Source: Micropterus salmoides (lineage: Eukaryota; Chordata; Actinopteri; Centrarchiformes; Centrarchidae). Taken from it: DNA of 64,000 bases. This document shows positions 57,500 through 64,000 of the stretch, one piece after another; the stretch's first letter is position 1, and every line of letters starts with the position of its first letter. Made by a program: the position numbers and the translations under genes. Location of the stretch: NCBI RefSeq assembly GCF_014851395.1, contig NW_024041150.1:1426001-1490000 (forward strand). Reading direction: 5' to 3'. The notes below the pieces were generated by a model that saw nothing but the letters and a program-made list of their open reading frames with translations, searched no databases and was not told where the DNA came from.

Positions 57500-59940
57500 A
57501 CACATACACTCTGATTCAGAGTGAAGTCATGTAATAATGTCAGAGGTGTTACTTGACTTTTTCAAATCTTGTGATGTTATTTTGCACTGTAAGAACCAGG
57601 AAAGTGCAAACAGTGACTACAACTGCTTAAATTGACATCTTTCAGTGTCAAAGTTACACACAAACCTTAAGAGTTTGAGCATATGTATCTTCCTCATGGT
57701 TTGAATTATTGTGATGATAGAAAAGACCAAATGACTGATATGTGTGTTAAATAAGAAACAAGGTTGAGAGTCTACAGCCTTGCAGCTCTGTGAGACTCTC
57801 TGTGATTTGAGCTGAATGCTAACGCTAGCACGCCAACATGCTTACAATGACAATGCTAACTGTTAAGCAGGTGTTCTGTTTGCTGTGTTCACCATCTTAG
57901 GGCCACATGTGTGTACTGCTTTGTTTCCACTTTCAAACTTTTAAAAATGGTTTAGCTGAATGTAAATATTGTCTGATTTATGTATTATTAAAGAGGCCTG
58001 AAATTAATAAGGTGAAAAATAGATTTTCATTTGAGTTTGACTATAAATAACATGCAGAAATTATATAGTAATAGTTATGTAGTAAAGTATAACAAAGTAA
58101 AGAAAGAAAGAAGTTCTTTTGTCCATTTCCATTTTCTACCCCCTACTCAGAAACCTGCATCTTTTGCCACCAATGACATCAGTGTTTGTGTGTGTTTGTG
58201 TGTGTGTGTTGGCAGTTGTAGTGGAAACACTTTGTCTCCGTGGAGACATCTGGAGAGACTTATTGGCTACTGTAGGTGGAACAAACCACGCACACATCAT
58301 ACAAAGAGCCTCTTGTTTTTTTTCATGTGTTTGGAAACTGTCCATCTCTGCTCTGTGAAGGTAAAACAGAAAACATTGCTCTGTTGTCGGTGGCAAACAA
58401 GCCCGTGCATTTACCCCTCATTAGTCAACTTCCTCTGTTTAGGACAAGATGTGAGATTCTAGGTACAGATGTTAGAGCTGAATTAAGCAATATTTAAGTG
58501 ACATTACTAAATTATTAAATTATTCTCTGTAATGTGAGACGGTGAACAGCAGGCAATACTGCCGATCTCACTGAGAATCAACACAACTCTATGCAGCGTT
58601 AGGCTGATTTTTTTTGTTTGTCAGTCAAGATGACTGAGTCCCTTTTGTCTTTCACCGGCCTTAATAAACTGTGGACAGTCTACCCCAGTTAATTACCTCA
58701 CATAGGTTTGGTGCAAACGTAAACAAGCAGCGAATGATGAGAGTCAAACATCTAACAAGCCGATAATTTTTCTTTATAGCTGACAAAATCAGGAAGCTTA
58801 AAGTCCCAGTGAAACGGCAGATAATGCATCTTTCGTTTCTGTAATGTGACGTATTTGAGAGTGAAATGGAGGTCAGGGAATTTTGGGAAAAAATATCTGA
58901 TCACAGGAGTGAATATTTCTGGAGCGTGAGTTTCTTAAAAAAACACTGTAGCTGTAGAGGACTGATGTGTTGTCCTCCATATTCCTCTTATCACTAATTT
59001 AGTTATGTAATTTCATTACAAAATAAATGTAACTGTAATCGTTACAGTTACTGGGAAGAAATGTGTAATTAAATTACAGTTTCTTATGAAGATGTTCATG
59101 TCTCAGCATTAGATCAAATTTGACCTCCTCACCTACGCTGTTTTGGAAATATAAATTTTATGAAAACCACACCTCTGACCTATAACATAACTCCACTAGC
59201 TACTGTGATCACCCACAAGCTAAAGGCGTGGTTTTATATAATAGCAGGGATGAACTGGTCGGCCCAAATCACATTTGATTGGATACATTTATGCGTACAA
59301 TCCAATGCAGGATTACTCAACAAAAATATTAAAACATCTTACAGTTTTACACATATTTGGCATAAACCAAGAGATACCAGTTACATTACGGGAGTAGAAA
59401 AGGTATTTTTTACTTGTCTGCAAAGCAAATAAATACATGGATTTAGCAAGTCTCACGAAAGAGGACTCCAATGGGATGCCTGTCTCGCATTTCAGTTTCT
59501 GTTGGACACACAGTACTTAATAACATAATATAGTGAAGCCTCATTGCAGTGAGGTTATAACAGAGTCTTTGTAGTGGATTAATAAAGCAACAGGAAAGAA
59601 AAGACTCGGATAGAGTTGACAGCATTTGTTTTCATTTTTCTCTATTTGGTTAAGTTACAAAACGTTAAAAACAATTGCAAGGCAATACATAAGATGTTTC
59701 AGGGTCTTACAGAGTCTCAGTGGTGAATGCTACCTAACCTTTTAACACTGTAATGTGAGTGTAGCAAAACAAATGTCACTAATGAACAAGAGAAACTTCA
59801 AATCTACGCATGCTAAAGGCTCGTGTACGATCACCAACATCCCATTAAACTCATATTCAAATCTTTTTTTTCACATATTTAATGACTAAATTCAACACTG
59901 CAGAACTTAATTTGATTCTTATTATCCGGAGAACCGTCCA
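57500..59940. other. intergenic between ppp1r1c and the next minus-strand gene
   Basis: AT-rich sequence with a short TG-rich stretch (58184-58208). The ORFs around 58031-58497 overlap in three frames and lack splice context. I see no exon, RNA gene or complete element. Confidence 0.55.
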
Positions 59941-59946
59941 CTACTC

Positions 59947-62641
59947 TTAATAACTCCAGTATGGAGAGTAAGGAAATTGCATATTGTAACAGCACCAGCA
60001 TGGTTGTGGAGTGAGTGCGTGCAGATGTTTCTGAGGTGAACTTGGGACCTGCAGGGGTGTGTGGAGTGTCGGGGGTTGCAACACAGGAAGTGTGTGCAGG
60101 GGTGGTGGTAACCTTTGACACTGAGCTGAGGGAGGGGAGAAGCGCGGAGGTTGTTGTTGCTGATGTTGATACGACAGCTGATGTGGTGTTTGCGGGTACT
60201 GGTGTGACAGCTGGTGTTGCTCTAATGTTGGTAGTTGCCATGAGAACGCCTTCTGCTGCCACTGAAGCGGCTGCGGAGGCAGCAGATAGTTCATTCCTCC
60301 TCGTCCTCCTCCATTACTTTCCTGTGCTGAATCCTTCTCTGTTTTGGCCAGGTGGTGTATGACGATGTTGAAGGCGTTGTCGTCGTCGTGTTGCTGGGTG
60401 AACGCCTGCAGGTGGAGGGTGGAGACAACTTTATGAGGGCGGGGCAGGAGGGACAGGGGCGTGAGGTGAGGAGCAAATGAGGTGGGCAGGGAGTAAGACT
60501 TGACAAGTGTAGCTCTTCGAGTTATCCCCTTTGTCCCGCTTTTATCTCCCTGGCTCTCCGACGTCTCTCCTGTCTCCTCAGGTCCGTCACCCTCTTTTCC
60601 TCCAGGTTCAAGTATTTCTGATAAATCCTCCCCCGAGCAGCAGCTGCTGCTGCTGCTGCTGGAGCTAGACTCTGCTTCTGACTCCCTGTCCACCTCTGGT
60701 CCAGAGTCTTCTGCTGAAGAGCTGGACTCCCCGTCACCCCCGTGCCAATGCGTGGAGCTCGCTTGCCGGTTGTAGCAGGCGGCACAGCGAGACAGACCAA
60801 GGAATTTAGGACTTGATCTGGACTGGACAGAGAGGGAGATGAGAGTTAGATATGAGATGCATCAAATAAATTATTTATGGCTATTTTTCCCTGGCCCTGT
60901 AAAGCATCACCGTGGTGTGCCAAGTCCTCACACTAAAACAGCACAATACTGCAGGTCATCAGATCAGAAAAAGATTCACATGAACCTTTAATCCACAGTT
61001 TTCTATGGTTCATGGTCATATTTCAGTTGAGATTGTGTGCCCCAAAAGACGTGTTTACATTCGAGTAACAAAGCCCGCTGTTGTCTGTCTGCAGGAAAGG
61101 AGGAAGCAGTGGGATGTTATTGTGGACGTCAGGGTGGACGGATTGGTCAACGAAACAGCAAAACACTGTTTGTTTTCCTGACAGTGACCACTGCTGTTTC
61201 CTGACCTTAACCAAGTTGTAATTGTTGTATTATGACAAAGGTCCCCTGACCTTAATTTGAACCCAAACCACAATGTTTCCCATCTCTAAACCTTTACCAC
61301 AGCATCGTAAGTTCAGAAAACAATGTTGTTTAGTAAAAGTACTAATACCTTACTGTCCTGTGACTGTTATATGTTCATTATGTAATAATCTGCTGATTAT
61401 TTCCTCCATTAATCGACTGTAAAATTTCAGAAAATAATGAGAAATGTTGTCACAGTTGCCCAGAGCCTAATGTGACACCTTCACAAAGCTTTGTCAGTCC
61501 AAATGTTAAAATAATTAAAAATACACAAAAATAATCAAAAGGAAAAGCAGCAAATCTTCACATTTGTGAAACTACAACCAGGAAATGTTTTACATGAACA
61601 ATGACTTAAATGATTGCCAAATTAGAAAAATTAAAGTTCCAATATATATTTCTGCTAATTAACTAACATTTGAACCAAAGTCAGCCAAAGCTCGTGTTTC
61701 ATCTACGACCTAAAACCACACTGACCTCTGTGACATTATAGTCCTGCATGCACGGTCAAATCATTATGGTCTCTGCCTTCAAACAAGCTGCTTGGTCATT
61801 CAGCTGACTCGAGGAGGAAGATCACTTTTTAAAAAGATTTCAGTGTTGTGTTTTTTTAGCTCCTGTGTAACATACTTGTGAGTGTTTTGCACGTTCTAAC
61901 AGGCATCTAACTTTTTTTATCCGCCCTCCTACAGCTCCTGTTTGAAGTTACTCCTGGTTAGATGAAGAGGTACCGACAACACTTACAGCTGTTTGATCAG
62001 TCAGTAAGGTTGGTATTTGTTTTGTTAGTTAATAGATTAAATGAACTAATGAAATGCCTTTGCTCTGGGTAAACATTATTGTACTGTTTACATAAGCCCC
62101 AGCTGAAGTCTGACATACTTCTTGACCTGTTTTGACCCAATTTAAGATGTAAAGTGAGGTTTTGCCTCAGTAGTTCTTTGGCAGACGAGAGCAATGAACC
62201 TTTCAGGGCCAGCAACAGGTAAAAAAAACAATAGCACCCTACATGCAGAAGTAGAGCACCACACACTTGTCCAGGTCTATCTTAAAACAATGCTCACATG
62301 TCCATATGTACATGGAAACACATTTCGGTCGCTTAAATTGCTTTCTGATGTCCATACTGGCTGTGAGATCTGTTCCTAACACAATTCTTTCAGTCCTCTT
62401 TGTGTGAAAAAATACTTTTTAAAGTGCAGCTGATTCTGATATGAGGCCTCAACAGTCAGGTCAGTCATTTATTTAACCAAATGACCTCTTTGTGCTTCCC
62501 CAGACAGCGTTATGGAGAGGTTGTAGTAATAGAAGAGGATTTTTTTTTTTTTTTGTAAAAAGACTGTAACTCATATGAAGTATAAAATCATACCTTTGAT
62601 TGGTTCAGACTGTCCTCATTCTGGTCCTCAGTGGAGCTCAT
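59947..62641 (-). CDS. unidentified serine-rich protein gene (possible itprid2-like by synteny)
   Basis: Two minus-strand exons join in phase 0. 62641-62594 encodes MSSTEDQNEDSLNQSK and has a good donor (AAAG, then gtatga). 60822-59947, after ctctccctctctgtccag, encodes 291 codons to a TAA. The predicted product is 307 residues. The large exon begins SRSSPKFLGLSRCAACYNRQ, then has a serine/acidic tract with nine consecutive serines, RRATLVKSYSLPTSF, RPHKVVSTLHLQ and a Q/P-rich tail ending FPYSPYWSY. The ATG is the first in its exon, but the frame upstream is open to the exon edge, so the start may lie further up. Human ITPRID2 occupies this place and orientation relative to PPP1R1C, and its [20 protein letters not shown] weakly resembles SLPT...KVVS here. 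That identity is not proven. Confidence 0.55.
61370..61570. repeat. dispersed repeat fragment (aatcgattag family), reverse copy
   Basis: taatctgctgattatttcctccattaatcgactg... aaaggaaaagcagcaaatcttcacattt is the reverse complement of phrases in the copy at 46680-46845. It lies in the intron of the unidentified minus-strand gene. Confidence 0.6.
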
Positions 62642-63354
62642 TATTCCACCTTCTTTGCTGCATTGATCCCTGCCCTACTGGCAAGGGAAAAAGTTTTATG
62701 AATCACCTCTTAAAACACAAGCAAGGGAGAACAAATTGCAAGGACAGGTTGAAAAAAACCTAAGCAACAGGAGATCGTCTTTCATTTGTGGCTCCCAGTT
62801 ACAGTATTCATACTGGTCTTCTCAGTAAAGCCCCCAGTTTACTGCAGGTTTAAAAATCACTATTTAGTCAGTCATTTAGTGCAAAATCTTCTAAATATCC
62901 CCTTTCATGAGCTACGTGTAAGAAAAAGAACAATGCATTTTTCAGATAATCCAGTGGGTTTTTAAAAAGAAACACATGAACACTTTATCCTTTTGTTTAA
63001 ATGAAAACTTCAAAAGAACTAATTTGAAGATGCATGGATTTAAATAGACAGTGACAAAATGTAACAGACTTTATCACTATTATTTTGACCAACTTATGAG
63101 GTGGTTGTAACGGTTTCATTATAAATAATCTCTACATCACTGCAAAACGTTTTCCTAAATAGTTTTAAAATTAATCTGTATTTACAACAATTACATCACA
63201 CTAACACATAAGTCTGCATGTTCATTTCATCGTATAAAATATGGGGGGAAAACCCAAGATTATTATTTATTATTTTAAAGCTTGGCACTTAAATTATAAG
63301 TGTCACTGTCCCACAAATACATGTACATCCACTACATGTTCATGGAGTTGAAAC

Positions 63355-63490
63355 AATTGTAGAGCTGACAGAAAAAACATTCATCAACTAATTTTTTATA
63401 ATCGATTAATTGTTTTGGTAATTTTCTAGCAAAACCAGACAAAAATATGCCTCTCTGGTTCCAGCTTCCTATGCTGCTTTTCTTCACCCA
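63355..63490. repeat. dispersed repeat fragment (aatcgattag family), forward copy
   Basis: gtagagctgacagaaaaaac... taatcgattaattgttttgg... ctctctggttccagcttcctatgctgcttttctt follows the order of the family seen at 16880. It is truncated on the right. Confidence 0.55.
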
Positions 63491-63658
63491 AATATTTATT
63501 TTTGAACTGGAACACCACGTTCAACTCCCTTTTTATAACCTTAACTCTTTATATAATGTCTGATATCGACTATGAGATAAATAGTCTGGAGGATATGACT
63601 CCACTGTTAAGCTACTTTCAACTGAAAATTATTTATTTATCAGAAAAGGTGTACTTAC

Positions 63659-63735
63659 TTGTACGTTCTCCTCTTCAGGTCCCGGGATGCAGCTCGACGG
63701 GTCGTGTTGACCTGCATTTGTTCATGTAAAAGAGC
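63659..63735 (-). other. candidate 5' exon with a strong donor
   Basis: On the minus strand, sequence ending AACGTACAA is followed by an excellent donor (gtaagtac). It contains an open frame, MQVNTTRRAASRDLKRRTY, ending in phase 2. It does not join in frame to the 62641-62594 exon at its best acceptor, so it may be a noncoding leader exon of that gene or a chance match. Confidence 0.25.
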
Positions 63736-63907
63736 GTTCACGCCCCGGTGAGTTTGCGTGTCTCTTCTTATGTCCGTTGTTGTGAGAGCACACAGTGGTT
63801 TACATAGATCACAAATAAGACACATACACGCACACCCTCTGTAAACACACAGCAGGAAGATCCTTCATGCCGCTCCATAAACCCCCAACAACTAAACAAA
63901 CTTATTT

Positions 63908-64000
63908 TCCATCCATCATCATCCGCTTATCCTGCGTACAGGGTCTCAGGGAGAAACTTATTTTATTAGTTTTATTTACCCTCCATACACACAGAATAGC
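63908..64000. repeat. start of a dispersed repeat cut by the window edge
   Basis: tttccatccatcatcatccgcttatcctgcgtacagggtctcaggg resembles the abundant teleost phrase ccatccat...ccgcttatcc...cagggtc. Only the first part is inside the window. Confidence 0.6.

Noticed and set aside
58031..58497. Possible coding block with three overlapping ORFs on both strands
   Set aside because: No frame shows family similarity or proper exon borders, and a TG run crosses it.

Overview
This window is vertebrate nuclear DNA, almost certainly from a ray-finned (teleost) fish. The evidence is a many-exon gene encoding vertebrate NCKAP1 spread over 35 kb, AT-rich introns full of long (CA)n/(TG)n arrays, Tc1/mariner elements, fish-type LINE 3' ends and many short inverted-repeat elements. 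There are no operons, Shine-Dalgarno sites or CRISPR arrays.

Layout. Positions 1-1430 hold an AGT-rich simple-repeat region lying in a dusp19 intron. The first coding exon of dusp19 (1431-1656, minus strand) runs off the left edge. About 2 kb of shared 5' flank separates it from the head-to-head gene nckap1 (3690-39117, plus strand). nckap1 could be rebuilt exon by exon: 31 exons, every junction in phase, 1128 codons. An 18-nt in-frame cassette microexon (11087-11104) lies in its 14-kb first intron. Introns carry a tandem duplication, a LINE split by a nested inverted-repeat element, a dead DD34E Tc1 element, two more inverted-repeat elements and microsatellites that touch four splice sites.

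From 39 to 48 kb there is the nckap1 3' UTR, repeats (including a hAT-like element with a BED-finger remnant) and a small two-exon open reading frame downstream of a perfect E2F-type site (43475-43757). From 48 to 57 kb the minus strand carries ppp1r1c, a protein phosphatase 1 inhibitor of the inhibitor-1/DARPP-32 family. Its first four coding exons are clear. The proposed terminal exon is open and has a poly(A) signal but does not join in phase. A DD36E Tc1/mariner element lies in its last intron. From 60 to 62.6 kb the minus strand carries an unidentified serine-rich gene; by position and orientation it could be itprid2-like. The right edge is repeats.

Function. nckap1 encodes a core subunit of the WAVE complex, which drives Arp2/3 actin assembly. 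dusp19 encodes a dual-specificity phosphatase acting on the JNK pathway. ppp1r1c encodes a PKA-switchable inhibitor of PP1. They are neighbours by ancestral vertebrate synteny, not a pathway unit. Human chromosome 2q has the same order and orientation, but FRZB, DNAJC10 and PDE1A lie between NCKAP1 and PPP1R1C there and were not found here. That suggests gene loss, possibly on one copy after the teleost genome duplication. I found no convincing new multi-gene system. The best leads are the microexon, the repeat-flanked splice sites, the ppp1r1c 3' end and the small E2F-site ORF.
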